Source: Toxoplasma gondii ME49 (taxonomy: Eukaryota; Apicomplexa; Conoidasida; Eucoccidiorida; Sarcocystidae). Taken from it: a stretch of 64,000 nucleotides of DNA. Shown here piece by piece: positions 1 through 12,410 of the stretch (its first letter is position 1; the number at the start of each line of letters is the position of its first letter). The stretch spans positions 3,318,043 to 3,382,042 of the forward strand of contig NC_031477.1 in the NCBI RefSeq assembly GCF_000006565.2, given 5' to 3'. The position numbers and the translations under genes are program-made. The notes under the pieces were generated by a model. The model saw only the letters and a list, made by a program, of their open reading frames with translations. It did not search any database and was not told the origin of the DNA.

Positions 1-1
1 C

Positions 2-3000
2 AGCCAGCAGGCAGACGCGCCGGGGCGAGAGAGTGGAGACACCCAGGCTGCCAAGGAGAGGCACTCCGCAGACGCTGGAAAAGAGCGCAGAGAAACCGAG
101 AGGGAGGCGCGCGTTGCGCTAGACGACGAAGGCGCCCGGTTGTCTAGACACTTGGTGAGGCGAAGGTGGACGTGCATCTTTCTGCGGGGTCGCTTGCGTA
201 CTTTTGTTTCCGTTCGTCCACTGAAGCGACCTGCCGTCTTTTTACTGTGTCATCGTTCTGCCTCTTCCAACCACCTTCCCATGTGCCCTCTATCTTTTTG
301 TGGCTCTTCTCCTTTATCTTCTTTCTGCTCCTCTCTCTCTTCTCCTTTATCTTCTTTTTGCTCCTCTCTCTCTTCTCCTTTATCTTCTTTCTGCTCCTCT
401 CTCTCTTCTCCTTTATCTTCTTTCTGTTCTTCTGTCTCGTCTCTGCAGAGCTTAGGCAGCGTCTGCAGCGGGGACCCTCACTGTCGCCCAGGCTTCTCCG
501 ATCGAGTTGCGGCGGGAGAATGCGAGGGCGTCTGTGATTTGCTTCCTTCTCCTGAAATTACTCCTGATCTCGAGGTGCGATTCGAGTCTTCCCATTTCTC
601 CTTATGTTTGTTTATTTATAAGTATATCTCTATCTACACGAATGCATATATATATATATATATATATGAACGTGTATATGTGTATATATATACATATATA
701 TATATATATGTATATACAGATCTGCATGTGTGTACATGTGTATGTCTTTGAGGGGGGAGATGTCAAGATCGGCTTGTTATCGGTGTGTCCGCGGGGAGGG
801 CGAATCTTCAGTCTCAGAGAAGTTGGGGACCTCAGGTTTTCTGGCGCATTGCGAAAGCCGTTGAAGGCCGATAGATACTCTACAAGCTGTCGATACATTC
901 CGGAACCTGTAGGGATACCTTCGGCACAGCGACCTTGTCAGATGAAGAGTTTTGTGCACCCTGCGCGGGGCCGACCAGCTTTTTCTTTCTCCGGTGTTAC
1001 ACCGAGGCAGACTGCTGGACAGGTTTTCTCCTGCTCTGGAGAGAGACTCTTCACCCGCTAGGACGGCATCGCGAGTGGCGACCAGTCTTCGTCTTTCTTC
1101 TCTTTCTCTCTCTTCTCTTCGCTCCTCTCCTCCGCTGTCCTCTCCCCTCGTATCGGCCTCTCCCGTTTCATTGCTGTCACCTCTGTCTCCCGCTTTTCTC
1201 CCGTTTCTCTCCTTTCGCTCTCTGTGCAGTATTGCGTCCGTCGCCTGAAGTTTCTGCTGTCTAGTCGCGCGCGGTCGCGCTTTTCTCCGGCAAGGAACGA
1301 AGACGACGTTCGAGTGTTTGTGAAAGACGCGAGTCAGTGGGTTTCCCTCCCGCCGCCAAAAGCTGTCCATATTCGAGAGTCGCTCTCTCGGCAAACTTCG
1401 AGTTCTGGCGCCTTTCCCCAGGGAAGAGAAGATGGAACAGAAGATGAAAGAGATGAACGAGGAGAGAAAAGTCAAGAAAGAGGAGATGCAGAAGAATGTG
1501 GAAGACGGCCGCCGCCCAGGGCACCGCGGGGGGCCCTAGAGTCCGCCGAGTTCTCAGAGCGAAGCTTAAGGCTGCAGAGAGGTGCGAAGACTCAAGTTCG
1601 ATAGGGAAAGGTGCACTGGAAAAAAGCGAAGATGTTTCCTGAAAAGGAGGGAAAAAAGCGAAGATGTTTCCTGAAAAGGAGGAAAAAGAGCGAATCAGGA
1701 GACAAGACCAGTCGGTGGAAGGACAAGGAGAAGCCAACGGAGGAAAGACAACGCTCTTCGATGGAAAGAGACCTGTTTTTAGCTAATCAAAGAAGAGAAA
1801 GATGTAGACCGAGCATCACAGGTCTGTCGCAGGACTTGTGATGAACGTTCCAAGTCAATAACGTCTTGGTGGTGTGTTAACAGTGGACTTGTAAGCATTC
1901 ATTTACTTTTCCATGCTCATCGGTTTGTGCCTCCGTCGAGGCGGTCGTCTGCACTCGTCCCGATTAAGCAGGTGTCTCTCTTTTCTCTCCGGAGGAAGTC
2001 GACTCATGTATCGCCTAGCAGCGGAGTCCTGAGTCTCACGACGCATTCTACGCAAACACAATCTATGAAAAAACGGAATTTCAAATTCGAACCACCCAGT
2101 CACTGTTTCTGTGTTTCTGTGGCCAGCGCGCGAGGGCAACGAAGATCCACTCTGGAGTTTTGGTGCTTTTTCGGAGTCGATTTCTGTCACTGACATTCCC
2201 CTCAGGTTTTGACAACGCCCTTCGTATTTCGCCTTTGTATTCTTTTCTCCTCAGTTCAGGCCCTTCTAGGTCTTGTTCTTCCGATCGTCCTCCCGGCTTT
2301 CGCGCTGTATCAGTGCGTAGTACTCTGCCTCCAAGGCCTCGCCTGTCTCTCTGAGGCCGCGTCTCTTTTCTTCCTCTTCTTCTCCTCGCTCTCCTCTCTC
2401 TGCGTCTCTCTGTTACGGATTCCTTTTTCGAGTTTCCAGAGTGTCAGCTCTCCGTCTTCGTCTCTCTTCTCTCTGTCGCCGTTGTCTGCGTCCTTCTGCG
2501 CGGGCGCAGCCGAGATCCCGGGAGACGCGTCCTCGTCGTTCTCTGCTTGCCTCTTGCCTGCCTTGCACATTTTCCTCAAATACCTTCTAAGCCAACTTCT
2601 TTTCTTTGTCCTTCGCGTCCTCCTTTGGATTCTCCTTCCCTTCTTCCTCGGCCTCAGGCTTGCCAGCTTCTCGCGGCTCTTCAGTGTCGACAGTAGGCGT
2701 TTCCTCCTCGGGAGCTGTGTGTTTTTTCACTGTGTACGTTTGGGGGATTTCCTGCACTGGTACCCAGGAGTCCGCTCTGTGACTTCTCACGAGTCTCGGT
2801 CGTCTGGCTTCCGCCCTCGTTGTCGGCTTCTCCCGGAGACAGTGTCTCTCTCTCGATCAGCCTTTCGAATTCCATCGAGTTATACATATATATATATATA
2901 TATATTTATATCTTAGATTCCGGTTCCTCTGCGTCGCTGCGACTGATGACGTGACTTGAATGTGGTGATATCCGAGAGTGCCACTGCGAGGTTTCGCCGC

Positions 3001-6000
3001 GGTGTGTTGTCTCGCGAAAGTATGGCTGTTTTTTCTGAGGGTTCTTGTCTCGGCCTCCAGGTCCCCGTCCACGAACTGCTTTACCTCGTCCGTCGCGCAC
3101 TGGCAACGCCCTCTCGGTCTCTCCGGTTGTCTCTTCAGAGCGAGGAGGCGCGACTGTCGATCCCTCTCCTCCCCTCAGTGCAGCAGGGAGAGACCTGGTT
3201 GTGAAGGCCAGCTGCGTGGTAGACGCCACAGCTGAAGAGTTGTTTTTCCTCCTCATGGATGTCGAGATGATGGGTGAGGGAAGTCGTAGGGTCGAGCAGG
3301 GCCGAGAGAAGGTTTGTCCTGCCTTGACCCACCGGAAAAACGCCAGAGACACCGCAGACAGTGTGTGGTGACGCGCGGGGAGAGTCACGGCAAAACGTCT
3401 AATGGTTTGGAGTTCAGAGGTCGTTGCCACTAAGAGCCTTTAAAATGCCAGGTTGCAGTTAGATTTGGAACACACCGAAAAAAGACAAGCTGAGCCTGGA
3501 ACAGACTCACAGAGGTCTTGAGTGCCCTCGAAACGCTCACGCGCAGTGCATACTCCGCAGAACCTGCTCATCATGAAGAGCGTCGTCTCCGGAGTAACCA
3601 TGCCGAGCACGGTGTCTCTTATCACCCTCGCACCGCTGAGGCGTCATGCATGTCTTGTCGAGGAAGAAATCGGTTTTACGCGAGTGGAGTAATCTGGAAG
3701 CCACAGACTGAGAAGGCAGACGTGGAGGAACGTCAGGGAGGCAGTTGGCAACTTCCAGCTTCCTCGACGGCGGGCGTCTTTTCAGAGTTAAAAGGTTTTC
3801 TCGCTCAGGCTTTGCGGCTGCGGCGACAGACCACCGGTCTGGATGGCCTTTTCCCGATCCGCGCGATAGGCTAGAACATACCGCGCGGCTCTTCAGCAGT
3901 CGCAGCGCTTTTCTTTAACGCGTTTTTTGTGCGGCTTGCCAATGCGTCTGAGAGACGAAGAAGTCGGAAATTGGAAGCAATCGGATTTTTTCAGCAACCG
4001 CCTTCCCTTCTCTCTTTTGTCGAGGGGATCATCTGTCTCCAAGCTCTCTTTGACACAAGCCAACGTGAAGAGAACCACATACCGAGCCGGTCGCTGGACC
4101 TGTCTGTCCACCGACTTGTGAGTTTTTCTCTTTTGCATCTTCCACGGGCGTATCTGCTCCGCCGTCTTCTCTCTCGACTCTCGCCCTGCGCGTCTGGTGT
4201 CTCCGTGTCTCCTCAGGTTCCTGGATGCTGGCGCACACGAGCTCTCCGCGGGTCGTTTCAGAGTCGATTCATTCGGACTTTCTGTCGTTGTCTTTCTCGC
4301 CGTCGCTGCTGCTTTCCTCTTCCCCGGCAGCGACCGCGGAGGCGTTTCTCGCTGCCTGCTCGCTCTTCTCTCGACCAGCAGGTCATGCGCTCTGCCCTGG
4401 TCACGCCCACCGCGGGGGCCTCGCAGAAAAAGCGTCTGTGACTCTGTCGGCGGCCCGAGTGGGGATGTCCCCGCCCTTCGCCTGTCTCCTCAGCGGAGAC
4501 ATCTCGGCGGGAGTGGCTTCTGCCGGCGCGGCCCTCGCAGGACCTCTTCTCTCGCCTCTGCTCCGCGACCGCCGCCTCGCCTGGCGGCGATGGTGGGGGC
4601 AGACGCAGGACGGGAGCTTCGTCGTCGTCTTCCACTCGGAACAACAGCTGCTGTCCAGCTGCATGCGAGCAGCGTGTGAGTGGCACTCGTGCGGCGCGGG
4701 CCGAGAGATGAACGGGAGAAAAGGAGAAACTCGCCGCGAGACAACGGAAACATGGACCGCGACGGCGGGGGCCAGAGGCCGGGAGACTGAGGAGACGGAC
4801 AGGAAGGCGGTTTGGGCGACGAAGGTGGCAGAGAAGGTCGTTTCGTGGACACAGAGACTTTCGTCGCTGTTGTTTGCTGCCAACAAAGAAAAGAGAGAAA
4901 AACGGAGCAGGGAAAGTCCTACAGCGCTCCACGGACTCCTGCGTCTCCTGGGCAACGTCTTCCCCATCGCCGTCCATCCGTTATCCCGCTTCCCCGGTGC
5001 GCAAATGGAGAAGAACAAGGCAGCGAAGACAGGCGAAGATTCCAGAGAGACTCCCTGGGAGACTTCCGCAGACGCCGTCCTCGCCTCCGGCTTCGAGGCC
5101 TTCGTCATCACGCCTCTCTCGCCTTCGCTGGAGCAGCTTGCGCCGCCCCATAACCTCGCCAGTCCCGACCGAGACGAGCGGGCGGCCTCTGGTGCGAGAA
5201 CGCCGCGCGCCGCGGCTGGCGCGCCGCCCTGTCTCCTGACGTTCGTGTCTGCGGTCGACTGGGGAGGCGCAATGCCCAGGTGGCTCGGAGAACGCGTTTC
5301 TCTCTTGAGGGCAGACCGCATTCTCCGCGGGGCGAAGCTGGAAAGCGAAATGCGACGCGCGAGAAAGCGCACTGTCCCCGCCGACCAGGACGTGAGCGTC
5401 GGATGTCTTTAGTCGAGAGGAAAACCAAGGTCGTTTCTTTGTTTCTGGTGCTGGGATGTTCTCAGAACTCCTTCGGACCTCGCAGCGCGCCTCAGTCTCT
5501 CCTACCTTCCTGCGTTGTCTGGGAATCGTGAAACAGCCACAGCCCTGGCGATCCGATTTCCGTGAAACGACTCGACTGCACCTCGTGGTTTGTCGCTGAA
5601 CTAGATTTGGAGTCGCCTCGAGTTCCGTTGAGCTCAGCTCGCTGCGTTGTCGTTGACGCAACGAACATTTTTGAGTGCACAGACGCTCGTCTGCGCTTGG
5701 CGTGTGTCTCCGTCTCGCTGGTAGTCTGACTGCCAGCTGTAGGGAAAAGAAGAGACTCAGATCGGAGTGCATGCAGCTGCGCTGGGGAAACGGAGAAATA
5801 ATTGCCAATCTCGTGGCGTCTCAGTCTGTCTCGAGTCGGGAATCCTGCGGAATCCAGTAAACAAAAAAAGAGCCTTGAAGAGTTGAGCCAGCAGTGCAAC
5901 ACGGAGTGACTCGCAGCGTCGACGCGAGAAGCCTTGAGATTTTCCCTGCTCTCCTGCTTTCAGCTTGTCGCGGAAGACCTGCTAGAGACCCTCGATACGC

Positions 6001-9000
6001 CCACCAGCGACAGTGATGAAGACCGCCAAGACGAACTCCATTCTCCTTCTTCTCCTCCTTCTTTCGACTCCCCTTCGGAGGCGGCTGGCGCTGCCCTTTC
6101 AGGTTACGTCCAGGGATGGAAACGGCAAGACGCGAAGGAAGAGGACAGTGCAGCGCGCGAAGAGCTGACAAGGACGAGGAAGCGAGCGCCAGCTTCCCCA
6201 GCGCCCCCGCGTGATGACAGGTGAATTTGAAGAGAAGCCAGTAACGACACAGCGATTATGGCTCGCGCATGCAGTGTAGTCCTTCCTCAAGAATCAGCTG
6301 GACTCCAGATGAGTCGCAAGCCAGTGCGACACAGAGGGTGGAGAACAACCTGCCAGTTTCCCCGAGTCGCATTTCTCTCGATGCCGCATAAAGAATGGCG
6401 GTGACAACGCGACCCAAGCGTGCGACGAACGGTCGCTACGAAGCGCTTGACTCGTCCTTTGAGATATCCGCGCGTGACGGTTTTTGCACTGCATTTGACT
6501 GTGTGTTTTATGCGTTGTCCGCTGTGTGTAGTTCCGTAAAAATGCTCCCAGTTTCAAGTGACTCCAGCCGCTTGGAGACGGCGTGTGCCTGCAGGCCGCG
6601 TCAAGAGCGACCTCGCTTTTGACGACTCGAAGCCGAGGAAAAACGTCCCTTTTGTTTCTTTGCCTGCGTTGGACTGCAGACGCCTGCCGGAGGCACTGAG
6701 GGAGTTCAGGAGGTCTCCACAGGGGGGTCTGGTGGCCTTGAACCTGGCTGCCGTCGATGCGCAGAGAGCTGTCTTCCTCGAACTTATTCAAAGTCGAGGA
6801 GAAGCCGTTCGCGAGGGTAAAAAGCCTGTCAAAAAAGAAGGAGCGCTGCGCGATCACCTACAGACGCATTGGTCCAGGACCTCTACTCGTCAATCATGTT
6901 TGACATACAGTACCACGCTGACGCATGCATGCATCTGTGTGTAGACACTTGCCTGTGTACGTCTCCGTGTGTCTTTGGCTACATGTGCATGCATGCACAT
7001 GGGTGTTTATGTACAGATGGTTGAATAAATGTATACAGATGCATGCGCTCAGAGTTCACGTCAAGGCGCATGCAGGGATGTGGAGACCGAAAAGATCATC
7101 GATGTTCACGGTCCGTGACCCGGGGCGTGCAGTGCGTTGTCTTAGGATATCGTTTCTGTTTGAGTTCCGGGGGTTCTCCGAAGCAGCTCGGATTGTCCGA
7201 ATCGTCTCCTCGCTCACTCACTGTTCGTTCCCTCGCTTTCTAGGAAGCTTCTAGGTGTCTTGTCCGCTCCGTTTTCCAGCTCGTTTCTGCCTCGAGCATT
7301 CACTTTGTCAGCTTCGTTTCGACAAAAAGGCGACTGTCTCTCCACTGTGCAGGACGAGGCCTCGTCGACGTCTCCCTCCCCGTCTCGATCCTGCAGCCCA
7401 AGTCGCTGCTGGCCTTCCTCGGCAGCTGCTGGGGCTTCGCGCCATTCTGTCTCTCCAGAGCTGCGGATGCGCAGACGGACGTCTTGGAACGTTTCAAGTG
7501 GACTGTCACATTCGCGGTGGCATCTCTGCACTTGGGTATGAAGCACGGAGACAAAGAACTCCGCAGCAGTCGACTAGAGATCTCGTCTCTCCGTTTTCTC
7601 CTCTCTTTCTTGCTTGGTGGGGAAGCTCTCTGCTGGCCTCTCTCGCGAGTTTGGGGGTCGCTCTTTCCCTCGCTTGTGTGTCCGTCAACCTCGCCGTCGT
7701 TTCTGGTCTCTCGGCGCCTGTACTCTCTCCCGTGCGACGGGCGGCATCCCGTGTCTCCGTCTCCTCAAGTTTTAGACTTCTCCTTTTTACACTTGTTTCC
7801 CTCTTCGTTGCTGTCTCATCTCTTCATCTCTCTCTCTCTTCATCTCTCTCTCTCTCTTCATCTCTCTCTCTCTCTTCATCTCTCTCTCTCTCTTCATCTC
7901 TCTCTCTCTCTTCATCTCTCTCTCTCTCTTCATCTCTCTCTCTTCATCTCTCTCTCTTCATCTCTCTCTCTTCATCTCTCTCTCTCTTCATCTCTCTCTC
8001 TCTTCATCTCTCTCTCTTCATCTCTCTCTCTCTTCATCTCTCTCTCTCTCTTCATCTCTCTCTTCTTACGTCCGTCTTCTCGCTCTTTCTCTCCCTGTGG
8101 CGCGTTGCATCTACTCTCCTCTCTCTGTGTTGTTCTTCTTCAGGGTGTTGCCAGCGGATGCCCTTCAATCCGCTTCTCGGAGAAACTTTCCAAGGTCACT
8201 GGCCTGACGGGACTCGCGTCTTTCTCGAGCAGACGGCGATCGACCCTCCCTCAACCGCCTTCCTCGTGCGGAGCGCTAAGAGCCGCTTTTCTTTCTGGGG
8301 AAACTTTGCCTTCCGGGCGCAACTCAAAGTCGGTCCGACAACAGCGTCGATCGAGGCGTTTCCTCTTCGCTTCTCGTCCATGTAGCCGTGTACATTTCTC
8401 TTTGGTGTGTACACAAAAGAATGGGTGCATGCGTCCATCGAGATCTCTTCGCGGCTGCGTCATGTCTGCCTGGAAATGTCTCCAATTGTAAATGTTTTCG
8501 GATCCAGCGAAAGACAGACCATCCAGTTGCGCCATGAACGTCTCCTCATTTGGCATATATATACATATATATATACATGTATACACATATATATACATAT
8601 ATATACATATGCGTTTATACGCGTGTGTGTATAAAACTTTTGTATACATATTTAGACACATATATGCAGTTTCAACTTGAAAATCTGTATCAAGGCACTT
8701 CAGAAAACGGTCATGACATGCATGTATATATATATATATATATGTACATATGTATGTATGTATATATATACGCATTTATAGAAACTTGCATGCATAATTA
8801 ACTCTATATACGTATCAAGTCGCGCGTTGAAACGTGCCATCACATCCTGGCCGCCATATCTACAGGCATTTATATATGTGGAGACGTTGTTACCTGTGCG
8901 TCGCCGAGTGTCACATATATGGAGATCCCTGTAAGGTTGGAATGCGAGGTCGTTCTAGAACTGCTGTGTGTTTAGGGCAACTACGGAGTGCTCCGTCAAG

Positions 9001-11387
9001 AAGGCGAGACGGCGGTGCGCTTCCGTCACGATGAAACAGAAATTCGTTTTTCACAGCCGACGGCGAAGGTCTCTGGCCTGCTGTGGGGGCCTCGAGTTTT
9101 CGAGTGGGGTGGAAATATGGACTTCAGAGACGAGAAGAATTCCCTCTACTGTCGTCTGCAGGTAGATGTTGCATGCGCGCGGAGAGATCCGTTTTGCCGC
9201 TTCAGATAATAGTCATGAAACGCGAAAGAAAAAGGTTTCGGCTCCGGCACACCACCTGCTGAAATGCTCTCGTATCAGAGGCGAGGTCTTTCGGTACGAA
9301 GGCTCTCGACCCAACGCGGTATCTGGGTAGAAGAGAGTCGCCGGTCTTCGAACGCGTTGAAGATTTTGATCTGACTGTGCTTGGGGAAGCTGGGAGTGCG
9401 AGGGAGTTGCGCATCTTTGAGAAAAGTCTTGGTTTTTTCCTTCACTTGAACTGCAACTACTCTAGCGGTTCGTAGATCCACCTCCGAAGCATCTCCTCAG
9501 CTTGTGCTAGCGCGCATCATCGAGTCTCTCGCGGCAGACACCTCAAACGGTCGGCGCTGTCTTTTTGCCTCTCTTTAGTTTTTTCTTTTTCTCTTTTCAG
9601 CTTTTTCCTTCCTCTTGCTAGATGTTCATTTCGTTCTGTCTGTGTTTTCCATGCCTGCGGTGGTTGCGGCGAGGCCGCTGTCCGCAGAAAGTACACACAA
9701 ATCTTCGTAGGGATGGCAGTGTCGTTTCGAGCGAGTAACGTAGCGGTGAAGCGCCGACAGCAGTCTCTGCCTCTGTTCTTTCAAACCGTTCTGCGTGGTT
9801 TCTTCTGCATGCATTCGCCAGTTCGGCGTCTCTAAGCCGACGCACTCGTCCTCTCATGTCCCCAGCGACTTCTTTTACGGAGAAATCAAAGACACAGCAA
9901 CCGGCGCGTCGAGAAGCGTAGTCACCGGGTCATGGATAGACCAAGTTAACTTTGACGGAAAACGGTAAGTCAGAGCATTTTTGTTATCAGCTTTTTTCTC
10001 CCTTTCGCGTGCTCTCTCTCTCTACGTGTTTCTTCTCGCTTTCGACCTCGGTCCTCTTTCTTTCGACGTTTTTCTCTCTCGCTTGCGCTCCTTTTCTTTC
10101 TCTTTCGCCCTGGACCCTGTGCCATTTCTTTCTCCATTTCTATGACCTTTTCTTGCTCTCTTTTCCCTTGCTCCCTCCCTCCCCTTCAGCAACTGTATGT
10201 CACTGCGCCCTGTTGGTCCTTTCGTGGCGTGACTATATATACGTATATGTATGTATGTCAACTCGCCCGCATGCAGTTTCTCTTCTCCGCTTTTTTCTTT
10301 CGGGAGCCGCGCGCTCGTGTCGTTGTTATCTGTTCTCGCTTTCTGCAGCTACTGGGACGCGTGCAGTTGTCCTGCTCCAGCGCCACTGGAGGCATGCACG
10401 GACTCCGAGGCGCTGCCCACGGACAGTCGGTGAGAGTCGATCTTTCTCGCGCGCTCGCGTTTTTTTCTTTGTAGAAAGACTCTTGAAGCGACAGCGGACA
10501 GACCCTCCGATGATGCTTGCCTTGAGCGTTGGCCGCGCAGACCGAGGGAACGCGGCATGCGCAGAAGAGAGACGGCGGACTTTTTCGGCTCTGCTGGCGT
10601 CGGCTCGAGATGAAGCCCAGAACTCGAACCGTCCGTTGAGGTTCTCTGTGATGGCTGCTTTGCGTTTCTCACGACACTTTGTCAGCGCGTCTGTCTGGGT
10701 CTCCCGGCTTCGCGAGTCTCTGGGGAAAGATTTCTTTGTGTTGTGTCTCTGTGGGCAACGTTTCGGGTGACCTTAGTGCCCTGTTTTCGAATGGCGAGGG
10801 TGCCGAGCCAGTGAGGTTTCCCTCAACCTGCGTAACCTCACTTTTCTCAGTCAACTCGCCTGGGAGGTCTCCGCCGCGAAAGCACAGCCGTGGCGGCTTT
10901 CTGTCTTGATACCTTGGAGTCACAGTCAGAAAGTCAGAAACAGTCGTCGAGTCTCCGTTTCTTTTTCCTCGGTCGTTTTTAGGTTCCGGCAAGACATTCT
11001 TTGTCTCCGCGAAGGTCTCATCGAAGAGGCGCAAGACTGGAAGCTTGAACTCGATGCTGTTCAACGACGGGACCGGTGAGTTTCGGGATCCCGTCTGTCG
11101 TTGTCCAGTTTCTCGTGCGTTTTCATCGTGCAGATGCTCTTCTGCAGTCTGTGTGTCTCTCCCTCTTCTTGTTCGTCTTCTTTCTGTTTTTGCATCTCCA
11201 CTTCTCTCTTGCTGATGCTCGGATCGCTCCTCATCGTGTTCTTGGTAGAGCCTCTTTTCCAGAACGCGAAACATGGCTGGGAAGACCTGCAAAGTCGTCA
11301 ATCACCTCAAGGTCTTCGGCAGCATGCGTAGCATCGCTTTTGACGATTTGTTTCGAAAATCCACCAGACGTCTCAAGTCGAGAGTGA
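2..11387 (+). CDS. START-ORP lipid-transfer protein (5' partial)
   Basis: Predicted lipid-transfer protein at membrane contacts. Exons linked by conserved splice phase: 2-154, 449-574, 1230-1581, 3139-3273, 4217-5391, 5964-6220, 6680-6816, 7353-7535, 8144-8328, 8976-9161, 9822-9964, 10349-10429, 10983-11075 and 11249-11387. Exons from 3139 to 5391 carry a START domain (ASCVVDATAEELFFLLMDVE at its front, then DRRLAWRRWW, GSFVVVFHSE and FVSAVDWGGAMPRWL), resembling the EDR2 type, with a long low-complexity insert around 4690-5080. Exons from 6680 on carry the ORP domain: MPFNPLLGETF, GNYGVL, WGGNMDF, YGEIKD, YWDA and LPTDSRFRQD. The usual EQVSHHPP signature reads EQTAIDPP. An extra phase-compatible exon may lie near 3553-3792. 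The last exon after QRRDR is the least certain. The beginning of the gene lies before the window. The fusion and family are well supported; the substrate is unknown. Confidence 0.85.
303..432 (+). repeat. 33-bp CT-rich tandem repeat in intron
   Basis: About four copies of a 33-bp unit containing the core TCCTTTATCTTCTTTCTG lie in the first visible intron of the START-ORP gene, just before its acceptor at 448. The open frames here are products of the repeat. Confidence 0.85.
643..718 (+). repeat. (TA)n microsatellite
   Basis: Interrupted TA dinucleotide tract in an intron of the START-ORP gene (575-1229). Tyr/Ile-rich open frames across it are repeat artefacts. Confidence 0.9.
1619..1683 (+). 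repeat. 32-bp direct duplication
   Basis: Two nearly perfect adjacent copies of a 32-bp unit with the core GCGAAGATGTTTCCTG. They lie in the intron 1582-3138 of the START-ORP gene and carry no recognisable coding signal. Confidence 0.8.
7813..8063 (+). repeat. CT-rich minisatellite (TCTTCAT + CT runs)
   Basis: About 250 bp of head-to-tail units, each a TCTTCAT followed by a CT run. The first units are 18 bp and later ones 14-16 bp. The array fills much of the intron 7536-8143 just ahead of the exon that carries the ORP signature. It ends about 80 bp before the acceptor and so extends that intron's pyrimidine-rich stretch. Confidence 0.9.
8555..8775 (+). repeat. (TA)n microsatellite cluster
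   Basis: Two TA/TATG-rich tracts (about 8555-8612 and 8725-8775) in the START-ORP intron 8329-8975. Confidence 0.85.
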
Positions 11388-12371
11388 AGCGTGGCTGTCT
11401 TGTATTTTTTGCGCCGTCTGTTGCGCGAGTCGCAGGAAATCACGAAAAACGGTGCTCCTTTATCTCAAGCGAATCTTTCTGGAAATGCGAAAACCAAAGT
11501 AGATGTTGACGTACGACACACTTGCTCCAGCATTCTCGGATTCACGGCCTCTCGGTTAACGAGACTGTCTTCACCGTTCAACGTGCGTCAAATTCAATGC
11601 TCTCTAAGTCCAGGTTTCGAGTTCCAGGAAATGGGTCTTTTTCTCTTTGCAGAGCTGTTCGCGCCAACCGTCTCGCTCTTCAACAAACAGCGGGAGTCAC
11701 CGCCTCTCCTGCTTGACAGTTTTTTCTTTTCGGGGGACGTCTTCTTTTTGTCCTCCATCCTTCTTTCCTCGTCCTTTCTCTTTCTTTTATTTCCTTCCTT
11801 GTCGCTTCCGTCGCCGTCGTCATCTTTGTCCTCTCGCTCTTTTTCTCTTTCCTCCCTCTATTTCTCTGGAGATGACCTCTCCCAGTACGGCGGCGCTGAG
11901 CCTTCCAGCATCTGAGTAGTCGTCTTCTCTCGCTCTTCCCGCTCCCCACTTTCCTCTTTTCTCGCTCTCCGTCTCCTCTGACTCTTCGGCCGCGCGTCTC
12001 GGCTTCTGCTGTGTCTGTCTCCTCTTCCCGTTGCTCGAGCAGTGCGCAACTGTGTCGGGTATTGTTCCTTCGGAGACTTCGTTCGAAAGAGGAAAGCAAA
12101 CTGCTGTTTTCCTCAGTAGTGTCTCTGGTCCCTGCCCTCTCTCCCCAAGACACGCTGCGGTCGGTGTCTCCGTTGCTTCTGCCGCGTAATCGCCAGGGCG
12201 GGACGCCTCGCCTCCACTCTTTTGCTGATCTGCAGTCTCTCGAAGTCTGCTGTCTTCGAGGACCTTGTGCAAGACGCTGAACCTCTCTCTCTTCCATCTC
12301 AAACCTCTCTCCAGTCGGATCTAAAGAGATTCTTGCCCCTGTGTTGCGGCGGTGACACAACTTCACACACA

Positions 12372-12410
<39 letters not shown>

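Noticed and set aside
166..751. Overlapping plus-strand open frames rich in Ser/Leu/Phe and Tyr/Ile
   Set aside because: They are translations of the 33-bp CT repeat and the (TA)n tract inside an intron flanked by in-phase START-ORP exons.
2310..2887. Minus-strand charged frames such as VPVQEIPQTYTVKKHTAPEE, resembling an alveolin-type protein
   Set aside because: They are the complement of CT-rich intron DNA, have no consistent splice chain and lie in the intron 1582-3138. Kept only as a weak possibility.
7484..8491. Open frames of 335-376 codons with long Ser-Leu runs
   Set aside because: They read through the CT minisatellite; the real exons are 7353-7535 and 8144-8328, joined in another phase.
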